This document shows positions 54,401 through 64,000 of a DNA stretch of 64,000 nucleotides, piece by piece. Source of the stretch: Zygaena filipendulae. Lineage: Eukaryota; Arthropoda; Insecta; Lepidoptera; Zygaenidae. Made by a program: the position numbers and the translations under genes. The stretch is taken from assembly GCA_907165275.2 (NCBI GenBank), contig OU015666.1:8834001-8898000 (forward strand), written 5' to 3'. The notes under the pieces were generated by a model. That model saw only the letters and a program-made list of their open reading frames with translations. It searched no databases and had not been told where the DNA came from. Position 1 is the stretch's first letter. Each line of letters opens with the position of its first letter.

Positions 54401-57400
54401 CCAAGACAACTCTGATTGTGGCAGGACACGGAACGGACGCCATCCGCTTAGTTATACTTCATTATATCAAATCATTTAAGTACTGACCAGGCATCCTGAC
54501 CAGGCATCGTCTGCTTAGCCCCACTAGCCTCATTTACATCAATTTCAAGGTACTGAGCAGGCATCATCTGCTCAGCCCCCCCACTGGTCCTCGTCATTTC
54601 ATCGTCATATTCATCTTTATCAAGCTACTGAGCAGGCATCATCTGCTCAGCCCACTTTGGTTCGCGTTATAATACCATTATATGCAGGTATATTATTAAT
54701 TTATTTATATATTTGATTTAATATTATTAATACGCTCTAATTTACTAGATTTACATATAAATCTATGAACTTCAAACGAACATTCACTGTAGATATATAT
54801 TTACAAATTTACATGTGCATCTCGTCTTGTACGACAAGGCATTATTAATATTATTAATACGCTTTAATTTACTAGATTTATATATTATAAATCTATGAAC
54901 TTCAAACGACCATTAATTTCTTGTATATGTATAATAATCCCGGATACGGCTTCAAAGATCCGAATAGCATATTGTACAAGACAATTTTTTTTTTAAACGT
55001 GATTAGGTATAGGTACGCCAAAGCTCAGAGTAATAATATATACTACGGCCAAAGCCTTCCTTTTATAACGACATGATCCATGAAAGACGTACTCCTGGCG
55101 CCAAAACACAATATTCCGCCACTAAGAAATCACTGCACTTCCATTTATCTATTCATTTCTGAAAGTACACAGTCCAGACTAGGTGTAGGTACTTATAGTA
55201 CACACAAATATAGATTAAATAACCGATTTTAAGCATTACCATTCACTAACTTTACTAGAAGAAATCACGCCCATCATCATTCGCCCATATAGGTATAAGA
55301 GTATAATTACTCTTTACGTATTATACCTAATAATAATAACAATGACACTATAACACGCACCGCCATCCCGGTTCCAAACGTCGGCATCGGTACCACTTTC
55401 AACAGACCCGATACGATACCTAGTTTTATATGGTATATATGTATATATATCGTGCTGCTGTTGCACACATACAAATCTACTTTGTTAAAGAAGTAAAAGT
55501 GATATCAATATTCGTCAATATACATAGGTATATAAGAATCTCGTCATATAAAAGGTTGTATATAAGTATTAAGGAAACATCATTTGGTTTGTTATTGTTG
55601 GGTAAGTAGGTACCTAGATTCAACAGATACAATCCAGTACGAAAACCCGTGCCACCTGTCGACGCTAGCACACAAAGTCATTCATCAACGTAATTAAACA
55701 AAATGCAGCCAACGCTACGTCTTGGCCCGCTGAAATACCTATAAGTACATGGCTGTAATGTTTAGTACCCAATAGCTCAATGATGGCCACGCATACTATG
55801 TTTCCAAATTTAAAGTAGTTAGAGTGGTTAAAGAATAGGTACGTCGCGCGATAGGTACCAACAAAGAAATCTCCGTGACAGCTTAAGTTGACCGTCAGTT
55901 AAAGAAACAATTATACCTTTCAAGTTCCAAGAGTGATTCATAGTAAATACCACAAACAAATGAATTTCACAAACCGGCAGCTCGCCATAGCTACGTACTT
56001 CGTTTCGATAAAATGTTCTACCAATACATTTCGAACCAAATAATAAATAATTTTATCTGTAAATATTTTTTTTTTCATTAATTCATCACATGTCCCCACC
56101 CAAAACCTCAGAGATAAGTATAAGTATGTGTTTAGAACTCAATTTGACAAACTTCCAGAAACCAATTCAACGTTCGTACCTATAAACAAAAATACAAAGA
56201 AAGTAATCGTCACCGCAGAACAGAAAATAACTGATAGAAGGGTACAAACAACTTTAACCAATCTGCGTAAGGTTGAACTTGCAAAACACTGTTTATAGTT
56301 TTTTTTCTATAACTAGGTACTCAAGTAGAATTGCCGAGTGCTTGGTAACGGTCGCGGGCCGACCGGGCATCTAGGGTTTTTTCAATAATGGTTAATTTAA
56401 TGCTATGAATATTGTTAATGAGAAATGAAAACACATCATTGTTTTAAATAATTAGTATTACCTACCTATGTAGGTATACCAGCTCTACTTATCCATTCCT
56501 CATTAGCCATTTACCTTTTTTTTTTTTTTCTCACGTATGGGTACTTAGGTATATTTTATGTAAATAAAAAAAACTTACGGATTCAGCCCGTCGTCGCCAA
56601 AATGTAGTAGATGAACGTTGTACTATACTACTTACTTGGGACATCTTTTAGACTAATCGTAAATACCAATAATATCGGCTCCATGCGCACGCGGTCTCAG
56701 CACTGTACTTACACACCACACTCGTCTCTCGGTCGGTAACGTACTAACTCTGTGCGTCACACACATCTACATTTGAGCCCGTGCGAAGGAGACGACAAGT
56801 GCATGCTTATTTCTTACTCGCATATACTACAGCCCCTACAAACTGCACCGGGTTGTGACGTCACGCGAAATTTCAACTCAATGTATCGCCGTTAATTTTT
56901 GATTACGTAAAAAAAGAAAAAAATACGTGTCCAATATTTTTTATTTATCTACACAACGGACTAAAAAAACAAAAACAATTAGTCAAGTAGCCAATTGCTG
57001 TATACTGCAACTTATTATTTAAATCTAAAATTTAAAGTGACCGTTTTTGGTAGGAAGGTACTTTATTTTATTAAAACTTTTTCGTATTAAGTTTAAAATA
57101 TTGCAGAAATATTATTAAAAAAATTACTCGTTACCCTATTCTACTATTGATGACGACGATATTATGACGATTCATTCATTAGTTTTCTATGCGTTAACGA
57201 TTTGAATGTGAACCTGGCTGCGTTGGATAATAAAATAATCTAGCGTGAAATGCGAGTTTCATTCTTGTTCGTTGACCGGCGGTTAGTGGTTGGCTCACCG
57301 ATGACGGGCGCGGGGTGCGCGTGCGCCGGCAGCGCGCGCTCGGCGGCGTCCTCGCGCCGCATGTCGGTGAGGCAGCGCGCCGCGAGCGCGCGGAACACGG

Positions 57401-60400
57401 CGCCCACGTTCACGTCCTCCTTCACCGAGGCACGCATCAGCCGGCAGCCCAGCGCGCGCGCAACCAACTCCGCCTCGTCGCTGTGTACGATCCGCCCACA
57501 ATTATACATAGATGGGCAAACAAGGCCGATCGCGCTATTTTATAACGACATTACCAAAACAAAACCAAACGTCACACGTTTAAACGTCAATATTATAAGC
57601 ATATTTCGTATCGCACTGAGATGACGATTCGACTCTTATTTAGAAAATAATATATAATTATCTTTAAAATAATCAGTGCAATACGAAATATGCTTCACTA
57701 CATAGTATATAACAAAGTCGCTTTCTCTGTCCCTATATCCGTATGTATGCTTAAATTTTTAAGACTATGCAACGGATTTTGAGGCGGTTTTCACCAATAG
57801 ATAGAGTGATTCATGAGGAAGGTTTATAACTATATTTTATCCTGGAATTCCCGCGGGAACTCCGAAATTACCGCGGGTGAAACCGAGTTTAGGCCCGAAA
57901 AAAATTCGTAAATGCCCAGTCGTTTACTGGATTAAACCGGGTTGATTGCCTATCTATATAATCACAGTACATGAAACAATACGACGATTTTGACAACCGG
58001 ATTGGTGCAGCAGGTCACCATGGCTAGTTTGTTAATCAAGAGGTTCCGGGTTCGATACCCAGTGGGGGTGGACTTGGCGTGATAATCACTCAATCAATTT
58101 TTTAATATGAGATTAGTTCGATAGTAGGTAGATACCTAATTTTTCTATGTTATTTTATTCGGACAATCAACTGCCATAAAAATGCAATGGATGCTAACTG
58201 TTAATTGCTAATTAAATTGTTATTGTTAAATGCTAATTGTTGTTAAGCGGATTACAGATTTTCATATAAAAACTACATTCAAATCCGTGGAGCCTGGTAA
58301 GTCAATATATGTAATACTCACGGTCCCACCACGCACTGGTCCATCAAGTCTATCTTATTTTGAACTATAATCGTCGGAATCTCTCCGCATTCGTTTTCCA
58401 CCTGAGAACAAGAAAAAAATTAAATAGGTATAAAATGTTTTAGTTTTTTAATGGCTCCACAACATTACAGCCCCATTGCCAAATTGTCATTCTACAATTA
58501 TTAACGCATAGAAAACTAGGAACGGAATGGTTAGGTCACATGGTCACCATGGTAGAGTACTGATTGAACGATTTTATGACCTAGTGAAGTAGAATGATGT
58601 CAATTTGGCTAGGGGGGCAGAGGTACATGGAGTCATGGACCCATTGCTGAGGATGTGACATGGGTGTCGAAAGGTAATTCAGTTAAGTGGACTTTACACA
58701 TGCTTCCGGTACTTACCGGAAGCATTGTGTAAAGTGCACGTTTCCTCACAATGTTTTTTGTTGTGTTCATAATCTTCCTCACATTCTCATTCTTATTTAC
58801 ATAGATAAAAAAGACCATAGATAAATAAAAGCCTGGGATTTAAACGATAAACGTTTAAACGATAGACGATAATTTTATAACGCAAAAATGCATAAAAATT
58901 AAGTAGGTAATTGCGCTGTCAATTTATGAGTTTTTACGCCCTTAAAATATTTTGGAAAGAAAACTAATATTTGATATTCCTAGATATTATACATTTATTA
59001 TTAAGTAGGTAACTAATTGTATTATATTATTATTAATTACATAGTATTAGTACCTATTTATTATTAAGTACCTACTGTTAGGTCGGTACGAGAATTAAAT
59101 TAGTTTGGGTACCTACTTGAAAGATATAGCTAAATAAACACGTACCTACGTAGGTACCTACTTACATCAAAACTAATTCAAGTAAGCACCAACAACAAAG
59201 TTAATAGTTAATTAATTATTATTATCATTATTACATAGTACATTTCTTCGTAAGAAATAGAAAAATCGTATTATTAAAATAAAAAGGAAATCAATATTAA
59301 AGACTACAGTCTACAGTTAATGTTATGTACAAATGCGGACTTATCATACTAGAGAATGTCTTCCAGTCATCTTTCGAGTAGCCGATGGGATACGCGGAAA
59401 GCGAGTGTATAGATGATGATCATGGAATTAGTTTGCAATCGGGACTTCCGTCTCGTCCATGCATGATGACGATAGAGTCTACCACTCTCTGCACTTCCTG
59501 GGCGCTGGGCCGCACCTTCGACAGCAGCATGCCGCGCCCGCCCTTCGAACAATTTATACCCAACACGTAGTCCTCGCTCACTTGGATCAACAGATAATCG
59601 TATATACGGTCACAACTTCTATACAGTCGCTTCACTTCCTCATTGCCGTAATACATATAGGAGACGGGTCTTTTCGCTGCGTTTGTGTAGGATGCCTCGA
59701 TAACTGTAGCGCTGGATGAAAGGTCGGAGCTCGGGCACTTAGTGGTCTCGTTGGAAACCTCTTGGTTGGTCAGTTTTCTGAAACTCATCACTTGGCACTG
59801 TTCCCTTTGTGTCGAAATCGGAGGCCAGTAATACACCACGTACAATTGTCCATCTTGCAACATATTCAGATCGTAATTCACTCCGGAACGGTAGTAATTT
59901 AAACACTGTGCCACACTGCTGCAGTTTATTCCATCGATCATAACAACAATAACGGCAAAGGTGATTAGAATCGTAGCTTTATTCGCCATCGTAGCGAGGC
60001 TAGTTTGACAGACGGAAGCTTAGTGGGATCTCAAACAGACACTAGAAATCGTGAGTGTATTTTATTTATTTAGATGTGTCGAGATAAATGGTTTTGTAGC
60101 GCGCGACCTCTCTTATCATTGTGATCCGGCACTCATGAACTAAAAGATTTGGAGCAAAGTTTATTTTGCGTCTATTTCGCCGTGGTTTTGATACATTTCA
60201 GCACACCTGTGACTGTGACACCTTAATATAGGCACTGTCAGCGAACCGATTTAGGTCCCTATAATAGTTTACAGGCGGCCCGCTTGCCTACACACGTTTT
60301 GTACGTAATGTGTACCTACAACCTAGTACCTATGCGTTTCTCGTAGGGTTCGTAGAGACGAAGTTTAAGTTTCAAATTCAAGTTGATATTGTCCAACATA

Positions 60401-60454
60401 CATACAGCAGCAATAGCCCACACCCCTATCGCCTTTAGATTTTTGGGCTACATT

Positions 60455-60490
<36 letters not shown>

Positions 60491-62144
60491 GTGTCGCTTC
60501 TTTACTTAGAAATAGTTTTCATTGCCTTGAGTTTCCACGAGTGCAGCGCGAGGAAGGAGTCGCGGTCGGTGGTGGAGAAGGCCAGCACGCACGCGTGTGC
60601 GCCGCGGTAGTACGCCTTGGTGATGGCGTCGAACTCCTCTTGCCCGGCTGTGTCCCACAGCATCAGCCGCACATCCTCACCGTCTATCCTGGAAAGTTCA
60701 ACATTATAAAAGCAGTTTATTTACATTTACTGGGAGTCTGATGAGCAGCGTCTCTCCAGCCATAGCACTAGGAAACTGAAGGAAGGATATTTTATGGGTG
60801 TTGTCATGATTAATGTAATTTTATCAACTTCAAAAACAGCCAACTATTAGATACTTGACTTTATTTGTTTGTTTATTCGGGAAAACAAAAGGTTACAGTT
60901 ATTGATTATTAGAAAACATGTGATATTGTATAATAATAGTTCCTACAGTAATATAATTATGTAATGAAGTAATGTGTATAAATAATGAAGTAGGCGCGTG
61001 CCCTGCCCTTAATTGGGGGGGGGGAGACCAATTAAATGATCATTGAAGCTTTGGAAGATAAGAAGCATTAATACATTATCTTTAGGGGGGGTTTATGACA
61101 CCCATGACCCCGCCTTCCCCTGTGCACGCGCATGCAATGTAGTTTCAAAACATTAATGGTTTCAATACTTAACTGAAAAGTGAAACGAGTAAAACATAGC
61201 TAATATACCTAGCTATAGGTACGTCTACATTGTAAAATCTACACACTAGGTATAGGTAAGTATTGAGGTAAGTATTTAAATGATTTGTCAAACAAAGCTC
61301 ATCCCGGATTTGCCGGCAATTTTTGCACAGTAAAGAGACCGGTTCTAAACGAGTATTTAGTGCAAACAAGTCGTTTATTGGCATTCGGCACTGTCAGCCA
61401 CTGGCGCAAACAAGCGATACTAATGAAAAACATCTTTGTGTAACGCTAAATTTAATTTTTGAATGGACTTAGGTACGTGACCGGTGCGTGCCGTTGCTTC
61501 CGAATCCAAACCAATCGGCTTATCACACGACATACGGGCAAGCACTAGTGGTTATTTTTTGGTGTTATTGATTCTGCTTTACTTAATAGCTGTTCCCAGC
61601 AATAAAATTATACTCGTGTTAATTTATGAATTCGGGATAAAAAGTTTCCGAATGGTTGGTTGGAATGCACGACACTCTAAGCGAGTCAACTGCGAAAACC
61701 CGATGCAAATACATACGGGATGCGTGCATCCATTCGCGGGGAGTAGAAATATATCTTACTAATATTTTATATTTAAAGAGGTAAAGTTTGTGTGTTTGTG
61801 AGATTGTAGGGGGTAATCTCGGGATCTACAGTAATGATTTTGAAAATTCTTTTACCCGTTTGCCACGTTATTTGTGAGTGTCACAGCTAAGCTATATTGT
61901 TTGCCGGAATCGCCGCGGGAACTCCTAAATACCGCGAGTAACATCGTGTGTAGGTAATCATTAATAACAAGTTATCGGATGTCACTAACTCAATCTGCCG
62001 TTCGAGGAAGTCGACGCCGATGGTCTTCTTGTAGTCCCTGGTGAAGGTGCCGCGGCAGTACCGCTGGATCATGCTGGACTTGCCGACGCCGCCGTCGCCG
62101 ACGATCACCACCTTGAGCGCCGTCTCCAACTCCTCCTCGCGCAT
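51449..62144 (-). CDS. RAB23: Rab23 small GTPase
   Basis: Exons in order: 62144-61990, 60688-60526, 58401-58322, 57480-57299, 51558-51449; all phases join to give 229 residues (vertebrate RAB23 is 237). Nucleotide-binding motifs: GDGGVGKSS at 16-24, switch I T41 in YKKTIGVDF, WDTAGQE at 63-69, NKID at 121-124 and SVK at 151-153. The start MREEELETALKVVIVG and LERQIE are typical of Rab23. The C end LLRPTKHRPGGKKR then CRIL gives a CaaL prenylation box. Rab23 is a membrane GTPase known in vertebrates for negative control of Hedgehog signalling and ciliary traffic. The exon 2 donor appears to be CTCAAG-GCAATG (GC-AG intron), which gives the family length exactly. The exon 4 donor GTGAGC competes with read-through to a stop at 57240. 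Confidence 0.95.
51680..51860 (+). mobile_element. Exon-flanking MITE family, copy 7, left part
   Basis: From AATGGGGTCAAATTTTCGGG through TTCTAATTAGTCC and GATAAAGCGCATTAAAGTTT to TTCGATATAA, where an LTR element is inserted. It begins about 121 bp from RAB23 exon 5, on the acceptor side. The right part is at 56837-56996. Confidence 0.75.
53695..53772. repeat. 26-bp tandem repeat, three identical units
   Basis: CTATCTTTTCACGGTTTTTC plus AATTTT repeated three times without change, inside the LTR element. Confidence 0.95.
54480..54655. repeat. Three repeated CTGAGCAG...CTGCTCAG hairpins
   Basis: Palindromic 23-bp units (CTGAGCAG, GCATCAT, CTGCTCAG) occur at 54553-54575 and 54628-54650, 75 bp apart, and a degraded one at about 54482-54518. 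They lie inside the LTR element. Confidence 0.8.
56837..56996 (+). mobile_element. Exon-flanking MITE family, copy 7, right part
   Basis: TACAAACTGCACCGGG, GTGACGTCACGCGAAATTTC, TACGTGTCCAATATTTTT, then TTAGTCAAGTAGCCAATT. It completes the copy begun at 51680. Confidence 0.8.
57715..57890 (+). mobile_element. Helitron-like fragment in RAB23 intron 3
   Basis: GGAATTCCCGCGGGAACTCC and AATTACCGCGGGTGAAACCG are kept. The last CAGCTAG is lost. Confidence 0.65.
58003..58110 (+). mobile_element. tRNA-derived SINE, copy 2
   Basis: TTGGTGCAGCAGGTCACCAT (A-box region) and GGTTCGATACCC (B box), then GTGGGGGTGGACTTGGCGTG, close to the unit at 4705. Confidence 0.65.
58468..58623. mobile_element. MITE family B, second copy
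   Basis: CAGCCCCATTGCCAAATTGT and TCAATTTGGCTAGGGGGGCA form the ends. The middle has GGTCACATGGTCACCATGG. It lies in RAB23 intron 2, 66 bp from exon 3. Confidence 0.75.
58687..58739. repeat. 53-bp palindrome
   Basis: The arms GTGGACTTTACACA-TGCTTCCGGTA and its complement flank a 3-nt centre, with one bulge and one mismatch. It lies in RAB23 intron 2. Confidence 0.85.
59420..59989 (-). CDS. Secreted lipocalin-like protein nested in RAB23 intron 2
   Basis: An intronless frame of 189 residues on the same strand as RAB23. Residues 1-23 (MANKATILITFAVIVVMIDG then INC) are a clear signal peptide. The body has DGQLYVVYYWPP near residue 45-58, CQVMSFRKLT, two N-glycosylation sites (NET, NCS), YVLGINCSKGGRG near 139, and a C-terminal VQRVVDSIVIMHG then CKLIP. 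The Gly-x-x-Tyr-x-x-Tyr-Tyr-W start, seven cysteines and overall size suggest the lipocalin fold, but the classic GxW motif is not exact. I know no named orthologue. The ATG context is good and no splice signals are needed. A retro-origin or a lineage-specific gene is possible. Confidence 0.8.
   Translation of the reverse strand: MANKATILITFAVIVVMIDGINCSSVAQCLNYYRSGVNYDLNMLQDGQLYVVYYWPPISTQREQCQVMSFRKLTNQEVSNETTKCPSSDLSSSATVIEASYTNAAKRPVSYMYYGNEEVKRLYRSCDRIYDYLLIQVSEDYVLGINCSKGGRGMLLSKVRPSAQEVQRVVDSIVIMHGRDGSPDCKLIP
60459..60489. repeat. 31-base G run beside a RAB23 donor
   Basis: An uninterrupted run of 31 G on the plus strand, so 31 C in the RAB23 pre-mRNA, starting 37 bases after the exon 2 donor. 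The length may be imprecise because of sequencing error. Confidence 0.9.
61754..61955 (+). mobile_element. Helitron-like element in RAB23 intron 1
   Basis: TCTTACTAATATTTTATATT start, GGGATCTACAGTAATGATTT, CGCCGCGGGAACTCC and ACCGCGAGTAACATCG. The end is degraded. It finishes about 35 bp from exon 1. Confidence 0.7.
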
Positions 62145-64000
62145 CCTCCACGCGACCTGCGCCCGCGCCGCTCACACAACATTAGTGGTGACTCTTTGGA
62201 TACTGGAAGTAACAAGAATGCGTTGCTCAGATAATAGGCATGTTGCCGCTGCGCTGTATGAAAATCAAAACGCAATTTAGTCCGTTTCTTCTATACTGTA
62301 TACAAATAAATAAAATTGATGTGTCTGTTTATAATTTCAAATGAAAAGCTTTTCACTAAATGCATACGAAAGTATATAGGTAGTACTAGGTAGGTATGAC
62401 ACTTAGATGAAAAAACAATTTAAAAAAATTTCTTTGTCTGTCTCTCTGTCGGTCTGTTTGTTCCGGCTAATCTCTATAACGGCTGGACTGATTTTGACGG
62501 GACTTTCACTCGCAGATAGCTAATGTTATAAGGAGTAACTTAGGCTACTTTTTATCCCGGAATTCCCGCGAGAACTCCCACATTAACGCGGGTCAAACCG
62601 CGGGGAACAGCTATAGATAGTAAAAAATAATAGAACGTATCTAAGTATATTTTACTTTTCTCAAAATAATGAGAGAGAATTTTTGGGAAGCACCTACCTG
62701 TGGTATCTATAATGAGGGCTCGTGACGCCATAACGACGTCACAACCACCAAAAAGGCTTTAGTCTTAGAGAGATTTAAATTTAGAAAATCGTTAAACTAT
62801 GGAATGTGTGTTTTAAATAAAGCGATTTCCGGTTTTTTGCTCGTGTATTTATTCCGCTGCAATTACTTTGTTGTTCCGTAGGGCAGCCGAAATATTGCTC
62901 TAGATGAAAAAAAGACACAAACGAAAAGAAAGTCGTACATCTCACTATAGGTCCCCGCCTAAAAACGGGATTGGGTTGAAATACTCGCACAGTGAATCCA
63001 TGGCTATTTAGTTTACAACTAGTCTTGTAGAGATAAGCGGCTTTCACTGTGCGAAGTCAATACAAGAACGACTTGTTTCTATACGTACTCGTCACCTCTT
63101 ATTCGTCTGTGCTCGTCAGTCGTCACCCATTGGTAAAACCTAAGTAGGTATATACTTAATTATCTACCTGTTTTATTGTAATATGGTTGTTCCCTTAGAT
63201 TAAAACAAAAAGGCGGGTTGTTCCTAACATAAGTAGGTAAAACAGAACGAAGTTATTCTCTTACGGGGGCGGTAACATAAATAATACTTAGAACCAGTTC
63301 CGAAACATCTGTTGAAAGTTTGGAACGGCACGGGGGATAGTCATTACTCATTAGTCACTTTGCTTCGTGCTCTAGTTGCAAAGCAACGTTAACTTTGATG
63401 AGATTATTTCGTTTTATTATTTCACATACCTACCTACCGATTTATCAAACTTATGTTGTTAGATTTTATTTATAGCTAGTTATATATAGGTAGAGGAGAT
63501 CTACTTCTACTGCGTCGACGATATAAAAAAAAGTTTTTTTTTCTTTTTCGTTTTTACTTCAGTTTAGTAGGTATTTAAGTGTGCCACTAACTCTCCAGAG
63601 ATTATTCGAGATTTGAAGGTCTATATAACTCAGATTTGACGAAATAGACGGATCAAATCTCGGGTCTTATTTAACTTTTTATTTAAAATGACTTTTATAA
63701 ACAAGTAAATATATTCTATAGTACATTGTTATCCTAGGGGTGAAAGTAACTTATTTAGTCCCGAGACGGGGTTTGGCGTCCGAGCGTAGCGAGGGCGCCA
63801 ATAGATCGAGGGACTAAATAAGTCTTTCTCCCGAGGGTAACACTGTGCTTTTCATTACGAATGCAAGGAAAGTCAAAATAAAAATAGGAATTAGCTAAAG
63901 AAAAAATGAGTGAAGATCGGATAGTCGCTTGACACTTTCCCACCTATTTCTTTTTCTTTGGCCGGCTAGCTATTCAGCCAGTATTTTTTATTTACATTGT
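62145..64000. other. RAB23 upstream region to window edge
   Basis: Contains a Helitron-like copy at about 62440-62614 (GGAATTCCCGCGAGAACTCC, GCGGGTCAAACCGCGGGG), ACGACGTCAC near 62733, and a hairpin at 63749-63823 with ACTTATTTAGTCCC against GGGACTAAATAAGT. No gene is seen. The RAB23 promoter should be just above 62144 but has no clear TATA box. Confidence 0.55.
62440..62614 (+). mobile_element. Helitron-like element upstream of RAB23
   Basis: CGGCTAATCTCTATAACGGC, GGAATTCCCGCGAGAACTCC, AACGCGGGTCAAACCGCGG and GGAACAGCTA. The 5' end is not clear. Confidence 0.65.

Larger units (their letters stand above)
51861..56836 (-). mobile_element. LTR retrotransposon, non-coding, with GCCCC target duplication
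   Basis: Element 51866-56831 is flanked by GCCCC at 51861-51865 and 56832-56836. The right LTR (56603-56831, 229 bp) starts TGTAGTAGATG and ends TACTACA. The left LTR keeps only 55 bp (51866-51920), identical to the right one, then changes abruptly. Read on the minus strand, the right LTR is followed after three bases by TGGCGACGACGGGCTGAATC, a plausible primer-binding site, so the element points left. No gag or pol reading frame is visible. The interior is pyrimidine-rich on the plus strand. Confidence 0.8.

Noticed and set aside
57240..57298. RAB23 ending by read-through of exon 4 to a stop at 57240
   Set aside because: A good GTGAGC donor at 57299 joins in phase to 51558, where the sequence matches the Rab23 tail and gives a CaaL box. 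Read-through remains a possible minor isoform.

Overview
The window is nuclear DNA from a moth or butterfly (Lepidoptera). The evidence is intron-rich animal genes with insect-like orthologues, AT-rich introns, and about twenty copies of a Helitron-like repeat of the Lep1 type. That repeat starts TC plus CTACTAATATTATAA and ends in a GC hairpin followed by CAGCTAGT. No prokaryotic, plasmid or CRISPR features are present.

Layout. (1) Positions 1-10896, minus strand: muskelin (MKLN1), 12 coding exons, running off the left edge so its 3' end is missing; one exon carries a large acidic insertion. (2) 14113-15221, plus: NAXD, the NAD(P)H-hydrate dehydratase, in two AT-rich exons and divergent from muskelin. 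(3) 16005-36852, plus: FAM91A1, 19 coding exons, its introns swollen by transposons. (4) 39142-40081, plus: a partial or decayed gene ending in a BESS-like motif, followed by a tandemly multiplied 3' region. (5) 42812-46635, plus: BAG2, four exons. (6) 51449-62144, minus: RAB23, five exons. (7) 59420-59989, minus: an intronless secreted lipocalin-like gene nested in RAB23 intron 2.

The genes do not form one pathway. Muskelin belongs to the CTLH E3 ligase, NAXD repairs damaged NAD(P)H, FAM91A1 works in endosome-to-Golgi vesicle capture, BAG2 is an Hsp70 co-chaperone, and RAB23 is a membrane-traffic GTPase linked to Hedgehog signalling and cilia in vertebrates. BAG2 and RAB23 lie tail to tail here, as they do in vertebrates.

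The accessory DNA is the most distinctive part. A roughly 320-bp MITE family is present in seven copies, each within about 120 bp of a coding exon; two copies end 4 and about 9 bp before FAM91A1 exons. Two of the seven are broken by later insertions: a 4.97-kb LTR element with a 5-bp target duplication, and a roughly 2.85-kb block holding another TIR element with an unrecognised spliced reading frame. Other items include a 2.6-kb DNA transposon with a decayed transposase-like gene, a 195-bp hairpin, an 88-nt pre-miRNA-like hairpin, two introns that seem to use GC donors, and several minisatellites. All exon boundaries were placed by eye from splice signals, phase and remembered protein families, with no alignment run.
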